A stretch of DNA of 64,000 nucleotides from Microbacterium indicum DSM 19969. GTDB taxonomy: Bacteria > Actinomycetota > Actinomycetes > Actinomycetales > Microbacteriaceae. Shown here one piece after another: positions 1 to 8,250 of this stretch (position 1 is its first letter; each line of letters opens with the position of its first letter). The notes under the pieces are model-generated. The model had not been told where the DNA came from and searched no databases. It saw only the letters and a program-made list of their open reading frames with translations. Location of the stretch: the NCBI RefSeq assembly GCF_000422385.1, contig NZ_AULR01000001.1, positions 186,001-250,000 on the forward strand, read 5' to 3'. Both the position numbers and the translations under genes were made by a program.

Positions 1-832
1 ATCCGTCCTGCGTCCAGTGGCCGCTGTTGTGCGGGCGCATCGCGAGCTCGTTGACGAGCAGGCGCCCGTCGGTCGTCTCGAAGAGCTCGACGGCGAGCAT
101 GCCCGTGACGCCGAGGCCCTCGGCGATCGAGGTGCCGATCTCGGCGGCGACCTCGAGCTCGCGCGGGCTCGCCTGCGGCGCGGGCGCGAAGACCTCGGCG
201 CAGACGCCGTCCTTCTGCACCGTCTCGACGAGCACGTACGGCATCATCTCGCCGCTCGGGCGGCGCGCGACCTGCTGAGCGAGCTCGCGGCGGAAGTCGA
301 CGAGCTCCTCGACGAGGATCGCCTCGCCCGCGAACGCCGCGAACCAGTCGTCGGCCTCGTCGGCGGAGGAGACGACGCGCACGCCCTTGCCGTCGTAGCC
401 GCCGCGCGGCGTCTTCACGACGGCGCGGCCGCCGTGGTCGGCGATGAACTCCGCGAGCTCGTCGCGCGTCGAGACGGGAGCCCAGTCGGGCTGCGGTGCG
501 CCGACCTCGGCGAGGCGGCGCCGCATGACGAGCTTGTCCTGCGCGAACCGCAGCGCGTCGGGCCCCGGGTGCACGGCGATGCCGTCGGCGACGAGCGCGC
601 GCAGCACCTCCTGCGGGACGTGCTCGTGGTCGAAGGTCACGACGTCGACCTCGCGGGCGAACGCCCGGACGGTCTCGACGTCGGCGTAGTCGCCGACGCG
701 AGTCGCGGCGAGGCGGGCCGACATGCCCTCCTGCTCGGCGAGCACCGCGATCTCGACGCCGAGCTCGCTCGCCGGCGCGATCATCATCCGTGCCAGCTGT
801 CCGCCCCCGATAACACCCACGCGCTTCGTCAT
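1..832 (-). CDS. purK: 5-(carboxyamino)imidazole ribonucleotide synthase, C-terminus cut by window edge
   Basis: PurK joins AIR and bicarbonate with ATP to give N5-CAIR in de novo purine synthesis. The minus strand reads a typical PurK N-terminus (MTKRVGVIGGGQLARMM), then the ATP-grasp region with VVKTPRGGYDGKGV, and the late motif ELAMRPHNSGHW, so only the last part lies outside the window. In-frame ATGs also exist at 841 and 844. I chose 832 because the dinucleotide-binding strand then begins a few residues in, as in other PurKs. The gene is last in the run birA, PH protein, purK on the minus strand, which is a usual actinobacterial order. Identity is secure; the exact start is less so. Confidence 0.93.
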   Translation of the reverse strand, partial: MTKRVGVIGGGQLARMMIAPASELGVEIAVLAEQEGMSARLAATRVGDYADVETVRAFAREVDVVTFDHEHVPQEVLRALVADGIAVHPGPDALRFAQDKLVMRRRLAEVGAPQPDWAPVSTRDELAEFIADHGGRAVVKTPRGGYDGKGVRVVSSADEADDWFAAFAGEAILVEELVDFRRELAQQVARRPSGEMMPYVLVETVQKDGVCAEVFAPAPQASPRELEVAAEIGTSIAEGLGVTGMLAVELFETTDGRLLVNELAMRPHNSGHWTQDG

Positions 833-863
833 GGGATCCATCATCCCAGGACGCGCGTCGCCG

Positions 864-1382
864 TCAGGCCTCGGGGTGCTCGAGGTAGGGGTCGGCCGCG
901 AGCTGCTGCGCCTGGCGGTGGGCGAGGATCTGCGAGATCTCGACCTGGTCCGCGAGGGTCTCGCTCACGAGGCGCGGGCGGTGCACGCCGCGCAGCTCGA
1001 CGGATCCGCCCGGGCCGACGAGCGTCAGCGTGCCGGTTCCCGAGATCCGCTGCGCGAGCGTGCGGGTGGTCTCGACGCCGTAGCCCGCCGCGTGGAGCAG
1101 CTCGCTGCGCCGGCGGAAGATCAGGCCGTTGGTCGCGATGACGCGGCGCGTCGTGATGATGTAGCTGCGGCCCGCCCACCGCCACCACGGCACGATGACG
1201 CCGACGAGCACCACGGCTCCCGCGACGGCGAAGAGCATCCAGTCCTGGAACGGGTCGGGCAGGTTGCCCGCGCCGTATCCCACGCCCGCGGCGACGGCGA
1301 TCGCGATGATCGCCGACCAGGTCAGGTGCGCGGCTCCCCCGCGCATCGACGCGATCCGCAGCTCCGGCCGTTCGTTCTCCAC
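864..1382 (-). CDS. PH (bPH2-type) domain membrane protein
   Basis: This 172-residue protein has two hydrophobic segments near the N-terminus (about residues 20-60, the second ending in IVPWWRWAGRSYIITTRRVI), followed by a soluble bacterial PH domain. That arrangement matches the YdbS-like bPH2 proteins of actinobacteria. No enzymatic role is known for the family; a membrane-bound scaffold is the usual guess. The start is GTG at 1382, with GGAG about 10 nt upstream. It lies between birA and purK with short gaps on both sides (26 nt to birA, 31 nt to purK), so the three are probably one transcript. Confidence 0.85.
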   Translation of the reverse strand: MENERPELRIASMRGGAAHLTWSAIIAIAVAAGVGYGAGNLPDPFQDWMLFAVAGAVVLVGVIVPWWRWAGRSYIITTRRVIATNGLIFRRRSELLHAAGYGVETTRTLAQRISGTGTLTLVGPGGSVELRGVHRPRLVSETLADQVEISQILAHRQAQQLAADPYLEHPEA

Positions 1383-1408
1383 GGCTCCATTGTCTCCGAC
1401 GGCGCCCG

Positions 1409-2122
1409 TCAGACCGCCGGGCGCAGGTGCACGACGTCGGCCGCGGCGACGGCGCGACCCGCGATGACGATCCGTCCGTCGTCGTCGAGGTGCTCCGCGA
1501 CGCCCGTGAGCTTCCCCCCGCCCGGCAGGTGCGCCGTGACCTCGCGGCCGAGCGTGACGAGCACGCGCTCGACCTCGGCCCGCGCCGGGCGCCGCTCGAG
1601 GACCGCGAGGAGCTCGGAGAGCCGATCGCGGTAGTCGCGGATCAGGCGCTCCTCGTCGGCCTCCTCGTCGAGGGCCGCGAAGGAGGTCGCCGTCGGAACC
1701 GGGAGATCCTCGGCCGTCATGCGCGTGTTGACGCCGCTGCCGACGACGACCGCGTCCGGGAGGGCGACCTCGGCGAGGATGCCGCAGATCTTCCTCCCGT
1801 CGACGAGCACGTCGTTGGGCCACTTCACGCCGACATCGTGCCCCGGGAGCTGCTCGCCGATCGCCGCCGCCATCGCGGCGCCCGCGACGAGCGGGATCCA
1901 CCCGCGGCGCTCCGCGGGGATCCGCCCGACGCGCAGGACGAGCGAGAGCGCGATCGACGAGCCGGCCGGCGTGTCCCACGAGCGGTCGAGGCGGCCGCGG
2001 CCGCCGCGCTGGTCGCGCGTGACGAGGGCGTGGAGGTGGTCCAGATCCTCGCCCGCGGCGAGCGCGGCGACGAGGTCGGCGTTGGTGGATCCCGTGTGCG
2101 GGACCTCGACGATGCGGGGCAC
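1409..2122 (-). CDS. birA: Biotin--[acetyl-CoA carboxylase] ligase, no DNA-binding domain
   Basis: BirA makes biotinyl-AMP and attaches biotin to carboxylase carrier domains; the likely substrate in this window is Lys554 of AccA3. The sequence shows GSTNADL at the N-terminus, GRGRLDRSW at about residues 41-49 and KWPNDVLVDGRK at about 100-111, the ATP/biotin site. There is no N-terminal helix-turn-helix, so this is a pure ligase (group I) and not a BirA repressor. A TACCGT box at 2135-2130 lies 7 nt before GTG 2122, giving a likely leaderless start. GTG 2131 is an in-frame alternative that overlaps the box. Confidence 0.93.
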   Translation of the reverse strand: MPRIVEVPHTGSTNADLVAALAAGEDLDHLHALVTRDQRGGRGRLDRSWDTPAGSSIALSLVLRVGRIPAERRGWIPLVAGAAMAAAIGEQLPGHDVGVKWPNDVLVDGRKICGILAEVALPDAVVVGSGVNTRMTAEDLPVPTATSFAALDEEADEERLIRDYRDRLSELLAVLERRPARAEVERVLVTLGREVTAHLPGGGKLTGVAEHLDDDGRIVIAGRAVAAADVVHLRPAV

Positions 2123-2250
2123 GCCCTCCACGGTACGGCGTGTCGGCTGTGCGGGTCAGCGCGTCCACAGCCGCGGATCCCGCGCCGCCCTCCACAGCGC
2201 CCCCTCGCGGCGCCGAGCGGGGACGCCGCGCGGGGCGGCATGCTCCCGGC

Positions 2251-2847
2251 ATGCATCGCGAACTCGAGGACCTGCGCGCGCCCGTCGGATCCCCACCGGC
2301 GGCCCCCGCCGCGCCCCGCCCCGCGCCCCTCGCGGCGCATCTCAGGGCGCACGACGGCGCCGTTCCGATCGCGCGGCTGCGGGCCGAGGGGCGGGACGAC
2401 GAGCTGCGCGCAGCGATCGGCGCGGGGCACGTCGTCGTGCTGCGCCGGCGATGGGCCGTGCTCCCCGAGGCCCCGCTCGCGGTCTTCGAGGCGATCCGGC
2501 AGGACGGCCGGATCACCTGCGTCACGGCGCTCGAGCGGCTCGGCGTCGCGGTGCCGCACAGCGTCGCACCGCACATCGCGACGCGGCGCGGCGACACCGA
2601 CCGCTCGGTCGCGCACTGGCACCGGCCCGTCGTGCCGCCCGAGGCGGGGGCGCTCGTGGATCCGGTCGAGAACGCGCTCGACGCCGCGGCGCTGTGCCTT
2701 CCCGCTCCCGTCGACCGCGCCGTGTGGCAGCACGCGCTCGACCGCGGTCTGCTGGACGCGGCCCGGATCCCCGAGCTCCGGTGGTCGAACGACGCGTCGC
2801 GCGCACTCGCCCGAGCCTTCGCCCCGGCGGCCCGCCGCGCCGCGTGA
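2251..2847 (+). CDS. AbiEi-like winged-helix protein lacking the nuclease domain
   Basis: This 198-residue protein is a paralog of the next gene. They share a basic RRRW-VLP-AP segment, a G-I/V-TC--AL-R-G region ending in HIA, and LVDP-I/V-EN-L--AA-C with W--AL-R-L after it. That is the N-terminal and middle part of actinobacterial proteins annotated as AbiEi-family antitoxin-like. Similarity stops around LRWSNDASRALARA, where the neighbour continues into a DUF559 endonuclease domain. Here a stop follows and a palindromic repeat begins five bases later. It is either a truncated copy or a free regulatory domain. ATG 2251 has no clear ribosome binding site; an in-frame GTG exists at 2140. Confidence 0.7.
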   Translation: MHRELEDLRAPVGSPPAAPAAPRPAPLAAHLRAHDGAVPIARLRAEGRDDELRAAIGAGHVVVLRRRWAVLPEAPLAVFEAIRQDGRITCVTALERLGVAVPHSVAPHIATRRGDTDRSVAHWHRPVVPPEAGALVDPVENALDAAALCLPAPVDRAVWQHALDRGLLDAARIPELRWSNDASRALARAFAPAARRAA

Positions 2848-2851
2848 CGCC

Positions 2852-2926
2852 GAGCCTCTGACGATGCGCCCACTCCCGCCCGAATCCCGCGTTTCCGCCA
2901 GAACCTCGGCCGATCCCCAGAGTCTC
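2852..2926. repeat. Palindromic repeat family, copy A
   Basis: The copy starts GAGCCTCTGACGAT and ends CAGAGTCTCGG, so the ends are inverted versions of CTCTGA / TCAGAG-like arms. It shares CTCCCGCCCG with copy C in its left half. It fills almost all of the gap between the two AbiEi-like paralogs. Its right end supplies the GGAGG that acts as ribosome binding site for the downstream gene. Confidence 0.6.
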
Positions 2927-2937
2927 GGAGGCCCACC

Positions 2938-3771
2938 ATGTTGACGGAGCTGCTCGCCGCGCACGGCGGCTGGCTGCACAGACGGGATCTGCTCGAGCGC
3001 GGCTGGTCCTCGTCCGGGATCCTCCGGCGCCGCCGGGACGAGGGGATCCTGCTCATGCGCCGCCGGTGGCTCGTCCTCCCCGACGCGCCGCCCGAGATCC
3101 GCGCCGCCGCCGCGCTCGGCGGGCACGTGACGTGCGCGTCCGCGCTCGCGCGATACGGGCTGTGGGTCCCGCCCGAGATCGCCGCGCACGTGATCCCGCA
3201 CATCGCGATCGACCCGTCGGCGCACGAGGACACCACGTCGGTCGTGGCGCACCGCGCGCGGGCGCTCGCCCGCCGCAGCCCACGCGATCTCGTGGATCCG
3301 ATCGAGAACGTCCTCGCTCACGCCGCCGTGTGCTTCGCCGAGCCGCAGGCGTTCGCGATCTGGGAGTCGGCGCTGAACCGGGATCTCGTGACCTCGCACC
3401 ACCTGCGATCCCTGCCGTGGACGTCGATCGCGGCGCGGCGGCTGAGCGCGCTCGCGTCGGATCTGTCTGATTCCGGCGTCGAGTCGACCTTCGTGTGGCA
3501 GGCCCGGAACGCGGGCTTCCGCGTCGTGCAGCAGGCGATGATCGACGGGCACCCGGTCGACGGCCTGATCGGGAGGCGGCTCGTCGTGCAGCTCGACGGC
3601 TTCGCGTTCCACAGCGACCCCGCGCGGCGCCGGCGCGACCTGGCGCAGGATCGCCGGCTGCTCGCGCGCGGGTACACGGTGCTGCGGTTCGACTACCGCG
3701 ACATCATGCACGACTGGCCGCTCGTCGAGCGCGACATCCGGGCCGCGCTCGCCCGCATCGAGGCCGCGTGA
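2938..3771 (+). CDS. AbiEi-like winged helix fused to a DUF559 (Vsr-like) endonuclease domain
   Basis: This 277-residue protein has an N-terminal winged-helix region (LTELLAAHGGWLHRRDL, about residues 2-18, onward), a middle AbiEi-like region to about residue 175, and a C-terminal DUF559 domain. The nuclease part shows ESTFVWQARNAGF, a conserved D in PVDGLI, QLDGFAFH, and the closing VLRFDYRDI, matching the E-D-Q/D layout of Vsr-type PD-(D/E)XK enzymes. Such proteins are common and multicopy in actinobacteria, but their role is not established; defence or DNA repair are guesses. GGAGG from the preceding repeat lies about 6 nt before ATG 2938. Repeat copies lie on both sides. Confidence 0.8.
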   Translation: MLTELLAAHGGWLHRRDLLERGWSSSGILRRRRDEGILLMRRRWLVLPDAPPEIRAAAALGGHVTCASALARYGLWVPPEIAAHVIPHIAIDPSAHEDTTSVVAHRARALARRSPRDLVDPIENVLAHAAVCFAEPQAFAIWESALNRDLVTSHHLRSLPWTSIAARRLSALASDLSDSGVESTFVWQARNAGFRVVQQAMIDGHPVDGLIGRRLVVQLDGFAFHSDPARRRRDLAQDRRLLARGYTVLRFDYRDIMHDWPLVERDIRAALARIEAA

Positions 3772-3774
3772 TCC

Positions 3775-3849
3775 AAGGCTCTGACGCGACGCCGAGCGCC
3801 GCCCCATCGGCCCCGGATCACCAGAGCGTCAGCGCATCGTCAGAGGCTC
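3775..3849. repeat. Palindromic repeat family, copy B
   Basis: It reads AAGGCTCTGACG at the left and CGTCAGAGGCTC at the right, with CCAGAGCGTCAGCGC between, the same right-half order as copy D. It begins 3 nt after the DUF559 gene stop and ends 3 nt before the accE stop. It therefore occupies the whole gap between two convergent genes and may also act as a terminator. Confidence 0.6.
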
Positions 3850-3852
3850 AGC

Positions 3853-4053
3853 TCAGCCGGCGAAGCGGCCCCACGGGGTGCGCGAGTACCGGCGGAGGCG
3901 GCGGGAGGTCGTCCAGGTCGACGACTGCGCCTCGGGCACCGTCGCGGCGGCGGCCTCCTGCACGTAGGCCTCGCTGACGACCGCGACGATCGCCGCGAGC
4001 TCGTCAGCCGTGGGATCGCCGCCGACGATCTGGACGACGGGCGCGTCGCTCAC
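3853..4053 (-). CDS. accE: Acyl-CoA carboxylase epsilon subunit
   Basis: This is a 66-residue protein beginning (V)[18 protein letters not shown] and ending with an arginine-rich tail ([17 protein letters not shown]). It matches the small epsilon subunits that bind and activate the carboxyltransferase of actinobacterial acyl-CoA carboxylases. The start is GTG 4053, whose bases form GTGA with the accD stop. The two genes thus overlap by 4 nt and are surely translationally coupled. The partners in the window are accD directly upstream and accA3 at 10.9 kb. Confidence 0.9.
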   Translation of the reverse strand: MSDAPVVQIVGGDPTADELAAIVAVVSEAYVQEAAAATVPEAQSSTWTTSRRLRRYSRTPWGRFAG

Positions 4054-5636
4054 AGCGGGATGTTCCCGTGCTTCTTGGGCGGCAGCTCGGCGCGCTTGCC
4101 GCGCAGGGCCCGCAGCGACTTGGCGATCATGACGCGGGTCGACACGGGGTCGATAACGCTGTCGAGCTCGCCGCGCTCGGCCGCGAGGAACGGCGACGCG
4201 ACGTTGTAGGTGTACTCGGCGGCGAGGCGCGAGCGCTCGGCCGCGACGTCGAGCCCGGCCTCCTCGGCCTTGCGCAGCTCGGAGCGGTACAGGATGTTGA
4301 TCGCGCCCTGGCCGCCCATGACGGCGATCTCGGCGGTCGGCCAGGCGAAGTTCACGTCGGCGCCCAGCTGCTTGGATCCCATCACGATGTACGCGCCGCC
4401 GTACGCCTTGCGCAGGATCACCGTGACGAGCGGGACCGTTGCCTCGGCGTAAGCGTAGAGCAGCTTCGCGCCGCGGCGGATCACGCCGTCCCACTCCTGG
4501 TCGGTGCCGGGCAGGTAGCCGGGAACGTCGACGAGCGTGACGATCGGGATCGAGAACGCGTCGCAGAAGCGCATGAACCGCGCCGCCTTCTCGCCCGCGT
4601 CGATGTTGAGCGTGCCCGCCATCTGCGAGGGCTGGTTCGCGATGATCCCCACCGAGCGGCCCTCGACGCGGCCGAAGCCGACGACGATGTTCGGCGCGAA
4701 CAGGGGCTGCACCTCGAGGAACTCGCCGTCGTCGACGACGCGCGAGATGACCTCGTTGACGTCGTAGGGCTGGTTCGGCGAGTCGGGGATCAGCGTCTCG
4801 AGCTCGCGGTCGCCGTCGGTCGTCTCGAACTCGAACGCCGAGTCGTACGCAGGCGGATCCGCCATGTTGTTGTCGGGCAGGTAGCCGAGCAGCGAGCGCG
4901 CGTAGTCGAGCGCGTCGTCCTCGTCCTCGGCGAGGTAGTGCGAGACGCCGGAGCGGGTGTTGTGGGTGCGCGCGCCGCCGAGTTCGTCCATGCCGACGTC
5001 CTCGCCCGTCACCGTCTTGATGACGTCGGGGCCCGTGACGAACATCTGGCTTGTCTTGTCGACCATGATCACGAAGTCGGTGAGAGCCGGCGAGTACACC
5101 GCGCCGCCGGCCGCGGGCCCCATGACGATCGAGATCTGCGGGATCACGCCCGACGAGGCGGTGTTGAGGCGGAAGATCTCGGCGTACTTGCCGAGGGCGA
5201 GGACGCCCTCCTGGATCCGCGCGCCGCCGGAGTCGAGGATGCCGATGATCGGCATGCCGCCCTGCAGCGCGAGCTTCATGACCTTGACGATCTTGTCGCC
5301 GGCGACCTCGCCGAGCGAACCGCCGAAGGTCGAGAAGTCCTGCGAGTAGACGGCGACCGTGCGGCCGTGGATCGTGCCGACGCCCGTGACGACCGAGTCG
5401 CCGTAGGGCCGCGAGCGGTCCATGCCGAACGCCGTCGTGCGGTGACGCACGTACTCGTCCATCTCGACGAAGCTGCCCGGGTCGAGGAGCTGTTCGATGC
5501 GCTCGCGCGCCGTCTGCTTGCCCTTCGCGTGCTGCTTCTCGATCGCCTTCTTCTCGGGCTCGACCACCGCTTCCTGGTGGCGTGCGCGCAGATCGGCGAT
5601 CTTGCCGGCCGTTGTCGACATGTCGGGTTCGGTCAC
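4050..5636 (-). CDS. accD: Acyl-CoA carboxylase carboxyltransferase (beta) subunit
   Basis: This 528-residue carboxyltransferase transfers CO2 from biotin to acetyl- or propionyl-CoA, supplying malonyl/methylmalonyl-CoA. The protein has the full crotonase-fold N and C halves of the PccB/AccD5 type: [14 protein letters not shown] and [12 protein letters not shown] in the N half, [13 protein letters not shown] and [14 protein letters not shown] in the C half. A TAGGGT box (5649-5644) is separated from GTG 5636 by 7 nt, which supports a leaderless GTG start; ATG 5621 is an alternative. It is followed by accE with a GTGA overlap. Confidence 0.95.
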   Translation of the reverse strand: MTEPDMSTTAGKIADLRARHQEAVVEPEKKAIEKQHAKGKQTARERIEQLLDPGSFVEMDEYVRHRTTAFGMDRSRPYGDSVVTGVGTIHGRTVAVYSQDFSTFGGSLGEVAGDKIVKVMKLALQGGMPIIGILDSGGARIQEGVLALGKYAEIFRLNTASSGVIPQISIVMGPAAGGAVYSPALTDFVIMVDKTSQMFVTGPDVIKTVTGEDVGMDELGGARTHNTRSGVSHYLAEDEDDALDYARSLLGYLPDNNMADPPAYDSAFEFETTDGDRELETLIPDSPNQPYDVNEVISRVVDDGEFLEVQPLFAPNIVVGFGRVEGRSVGIIANQPSQMAGTLNIDAGEKAARFMRFCDAFSIPIVTLVDVPGYLPGTDQEWDGVIRRGAKLLYAYAEATVPLVTVILRKAYGGAYIVMGSKQLGADVNFAWPTAEIAVMGGQGAINILYRSELRKAEEAGLDVAAERSRLAAEYTYNVASPFLAAERGELDSVIDPVSTRVMIAKSLRALRGKRAELPPKKHGNIPL

Positions 5637-5776
5637 CCGATCAACCCTAGCCGCGACGCCCCGCGCGGCCTTGGAGGACAGGCACAACGGATCCGGCCTT
5701 CCCGTGTCGGATCGGAATGGTGCGGCCGACACTTTGTCCCCCGAATGGCCGACTACCGGACCCGGTCCAGGATCTG

Positions 5777-5868
5777 TAGCGTCTCTGATGAACGTTCAGC
5801 GTTCGCCGTCGTCTCCGCTCCAGGGTAGGCGGAGTCCGACAGGCTCCCTGCGGCAGGTTTTCGGGTAA
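5777..5868 (+). other. Possible small transcription unit with a 26-codon ORF
   Basis: In the gap upstream of accD there is a plus-strand TAGCGT box (5777-5782) followed 5 nt later by ATG 5788, which opens a basic 26-residue ORF ([15 protein letters not shown] then SPTGSLRQVFG) ending at 5868. The hairpin at 5882-5914 lies just beyond. This could be a small RNA or leaderless micro-protein gene, or chance. Nothing in the peptide is recognisable. Confidence 0.25.
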
Positions 5869-5881
5869 CCGGTCGCAATTC

Positions 5882-5914
5882 GGCCCGGGGTGACATCTCT
5901 CGTCACCCCGGGCC
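5882..5914 (-). terminator. Hairpin terminator after the histidine kinase operon
   Basis: The arms GGCCCGGGGTGAC and GTCACCCCGGGCC form a perfect 13-bp stem with a 7-nt loop. It lies 9 nt past the stop of the minus-strand membrane gene at 5924. There is no T run, as is usual in high-GC actinobacteria. It could serve the short plus-strand unit at 5777 as well. Confidence 0.7.
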
Positions 5915-5923
5915 CTCTCCGTG

Positions 5924-6934
5924 TCAGGGCCGCGGGATCTCGTTCCACAGGTCGACGTCGTCCTCGTCGTCGGAGGCCCGCCCCACGACCGTCACCGCCG
6001 TCGCGGGAAGCCGCGAGGTGCGCACGATGATCTGCGCGCTCCCCGCCGCCGCGATCGTCCGGGCGAGCTCGGCGCGCACGCCCTGCAGCCCGGCCTCGTC
6101 GAGCCCCGCGAGACCGCCCTCGTCGTACAGCGAGACGACGGATCCGCGGCGCCTGGCCCCCGCGATCGCCGCACGCACGGCGTCGTCGAGGAGCGCCGTG
6201 CCCCGCAGCTCGTCGCGCAGGGTCGCCTCGGCGAAGAGCGCCTCGTCGCGCCACGCGTCGTCGAGCTGCGCCTGCGACTCGATCACCCGGGTCAGGACGG
6301 GGCCCGCGACGCCGAGCGCCAGCTGCACGCGCTCGCGCCGCTCGCGCCGGCGGGCGATCTGGCTCGCGCGCCACGCCGACGACTCGTGCTGCAGCTTCGT
6401 GAGCCGCAGGGTGTCGCGGAACGCCCGGTCCGCGAGCGTCACGAGGGTGATCGCGAGCGCCACCCACAGCGCCGACCCCACGAGCCCCGCGGCGAGCGCG
6501 GTCCCGAGCGCGCGCAGCACGATCGTCGAGGTCACGGCGAGGGCCGCGAGCCCCGCGATCGCCCAGAGGAAGCGGCGGCGCACGGCGATGGTCGTGAGGA
6601 TCACGCCCGCCGCGCCGATGTACCAGGTCGCGTGCGGCGCGGCCCTGTCGTCGATCGACGAGAGCGCATCGAGCGCGGGGAACGGCAGCGCGGCGGCGAG
6701 GGCGGCCGAGACGCCCGCGGCCCACCGCGGCATGGCGCCCGGGCCGAGGCGCTCGCGGTCGCGCGGGCCCGTCGCCGGGACGCCGAGCGCCACCGCCGCG
6801 GCGGCGAACAGCATGGCGACGGCGAGGACGGCGGATCCGGGCCTGTCGTAGGGGATGGGGTTGAGGAGCCCGCGCACGCCGTAGTAGACGACGAACGCCG
6901 CGGCGAGCGCGACGAGCGCCCAGCGCAGCCTCAT
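5924..6934 (-). CDS. Membrane protein of unknown function in a two-component operon
   Basis: This 336-residue protein has five to six hydrophobic segments in the first 170 residues (for example ALVALAAAFVVYYGVRG and WAIAGLAALAVTS). A charged helix rich in R and E follows (RRRERRERVQLAL), then a cytoplasmic C-terminal domain of about 140 residues. I do not recognise a named family. Its ATG forms ATGA with the stop of the histidine kinase, so it is translated coupled to that kinase and may be a second sensor-like or accessory membrane subunit. The C-terminal domain lacks visible kinase motifs. Confidence 0.7.
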   Translation of the reverse strand: MRLRWALVALAAAFVVYYGVRGLLNPIPYDRPGSAVLAVAMLFAAAAVALGVPATGPRDRERLGPGAMPRWAAGVSAALAAALPFPALDALSSIDDRAAPHATWYIGAAGVILTTIAVRRRFLWAIAGLAALAVTSTIVLRALGTALAAGLVGSALWVALAITLVTLADRAFRDTLRLTKLQHESSAWRASQIARRRERRERVQLALGVAGPVLTRVIESQAQLDDAWRDEALFAEATLRDELRGTALLDDAVRAAIAGARRRGSVVSLYDEGGLAGLDEAGLQGVRAELARTIAAAGSAQIIVRTSRLPATAVTVVGRASDDEDDVDLWNEIPRP

Positions 6935-8250
6935 GCCGCCGCCCCCGGGTGCACGATCGGCACCGGCCGGGTGGCGGCGACGCGCGGGTCGGGCGGGCGG
7001 TATGACACCGTGACGGTCGTGCCTGTCGCGTCCGATCGCACGTCGGCCTCGCCGCCCGCCGCCGCGACGCGGGCGAGGATGGATCCGCGGATCCCGAGGC
7101 GATCGGCGGGGATCGCCTCGACGTCGAAGCCGTGGCCCGCGTCGCGCACCGTGATGCGCACGCCCTCCCCCGCCGGCTCGACGACGACGCCGAGGCCCTC
7201 CGCCCCGGCGTGCTGCACGGCGTTGGCGACGGCCTGCGCGGCCGCGAGGACGAGGGCGCGCGCCGCGCGGCCGGGGATCGCGGATCCGCCCGGCCTCTCG
7301 ACGACGTCGATCGGAACGCCGAGCGCCTGGATCTCGGCCCGCAGCTCGTCGGCGATCGCGACGGCGTCGACGGGCTCGTTCGTGCCGACGGCGGCCTCCT
7401 GCTCGTCGTCGGCGAGCCGGTTGAGGGCCTCGCGCGCCATCGCGACGGCGAGCCGGCGCTCCTGCGGCGAGCGGGCCCGCGCGCTCGCGAGGAGAGCGGC
7501 GAGCACGCTGTCGTGCATGAGCGCGGCGGTCTCGCGCCGCTCGCGCTCGGCCGACTCGATCCCGATCGCCTCCGAGTAGGCCGCGAGCGCCGCCTCCCGC
7601 GCCGCGTCGACGTTCGCCGCGATGTCGCGGATCGTGACCCCGATGAGGACGAGCCCCAGGCTGATGAGGATCGCGATCGACACGTCGTACTGCAGCTGGG
7701 CCCAGTACGGCGCCTCGCCGCGTCCGATGACGACGCGCCCGATCCCGAAGAGCACGGGGATCCCGATCGCCGCCACGAGGTGCCAGGCGATGCGGCGCGT
7801 CGCGATGATCGCGCAGCTCGACGCGACCGAGATGAGGAAGAACGACCACGGCTCGTCGGGCGGGCGGACCCCCGTCGTCCCCGTCCCCGTCATCCAGATG
7901 AGGATCGACGCGGGGAAGAGCCAGGCGAAGACCGTCGCCGCGATCCGCGCGCCGCGACCGATCGCGCAGCACACGATGACGGCGGCGACCGCCGCCATGA
8001 CGATCGCGAACATCGGGAGGCGCCCCGGCTGGAGGACGCCGTGCCGGAGCGCGACGACGAAGGTCTGCGCCCCCATCGCCACGCCGCCGATCGCCATGAG
8101 GATCTCGTAGGCGCGCTCGATGCGGGCGCCCGTGAAGCCCGGCTCCGCGGGGCGCTCGGGCCGGCGAGGCGCGAGCATCCAGGCGCGTTCGACCGCGGCG
8201 ACGCCTCCCTGCGCGTCGACCGTGCCGGGCGAGGATCCGTCAGGCGCCAT
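6931..8250 (-). CDS. Sensor histidine kinase
   Basis: This 439-residue kinase has about six N-terminal membrane segments (residues 50-215), a dimerisation helix with TAALMHDSVLAALL (His about 246), and an ATPase domain with the N box AQAVANAVQHAG near residue 343, VRDAGHGFD and GIRGSI. The H box and the LuxR-type partner place it with the HPK7-like kinases. The signal is unknown. The start ATG 8250 lies inside the end of the response regulator gene (11-nt overlap) and the stop overlaps the next gene as ATGA, so all three form one tight operon. Confidence 0.9.
   Translation of the reverse strand: MAPDGSSPGTVDAQGGVAAVERAWMLAPRRPERPAEPGFTGARIERAYEILMAIGGVAMGAQTFVVALRHGVLQPGRLPMFAIVMAAVAAVIVCCAIGRGARIAATVFAWLFPASILIWMTGTGTTGVRPPDEPWSFFLISVASSCAIIATRRIAWHLVAAIGIPVLFGIGRVVIGRGEAPYWAQLQYDVSIAILISLGLVLIGVTIRDIAANVDAAREAALAAYSEAIGIESAERERRETAALMHDSVLAALLASARARSPQERRLAVAMAREALNRLADDEQEAAVGTNEPVDAVAIADELRAEIQALGVPIDVVERPGGSAIPGRAARALVLAAAQAVANAVQHAGAEGLGVVVEPAGEGVRITVRDAGHGFDVEAIPADRLGIRGSILARVAAAGGEADVRSDATGTTVTVSYRPPDPRVAATRPVPIVHPGAAA

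Noticed and set aside
864..3236. 790-codon open frame on the minus strand across birA and the AbiEi-like genes
   Set aside because: It is the extension of the PH-protein frame through GC-rich DNA. Only its last 172 codons look like protein; the rest is low-complexity Arg/Ser/Ala.
2852..3849. The repeats as a CRISPR array
   Set aside because: The copies are palindromic, not evenly spaced, separated by whole genes, and there are no cas genes.
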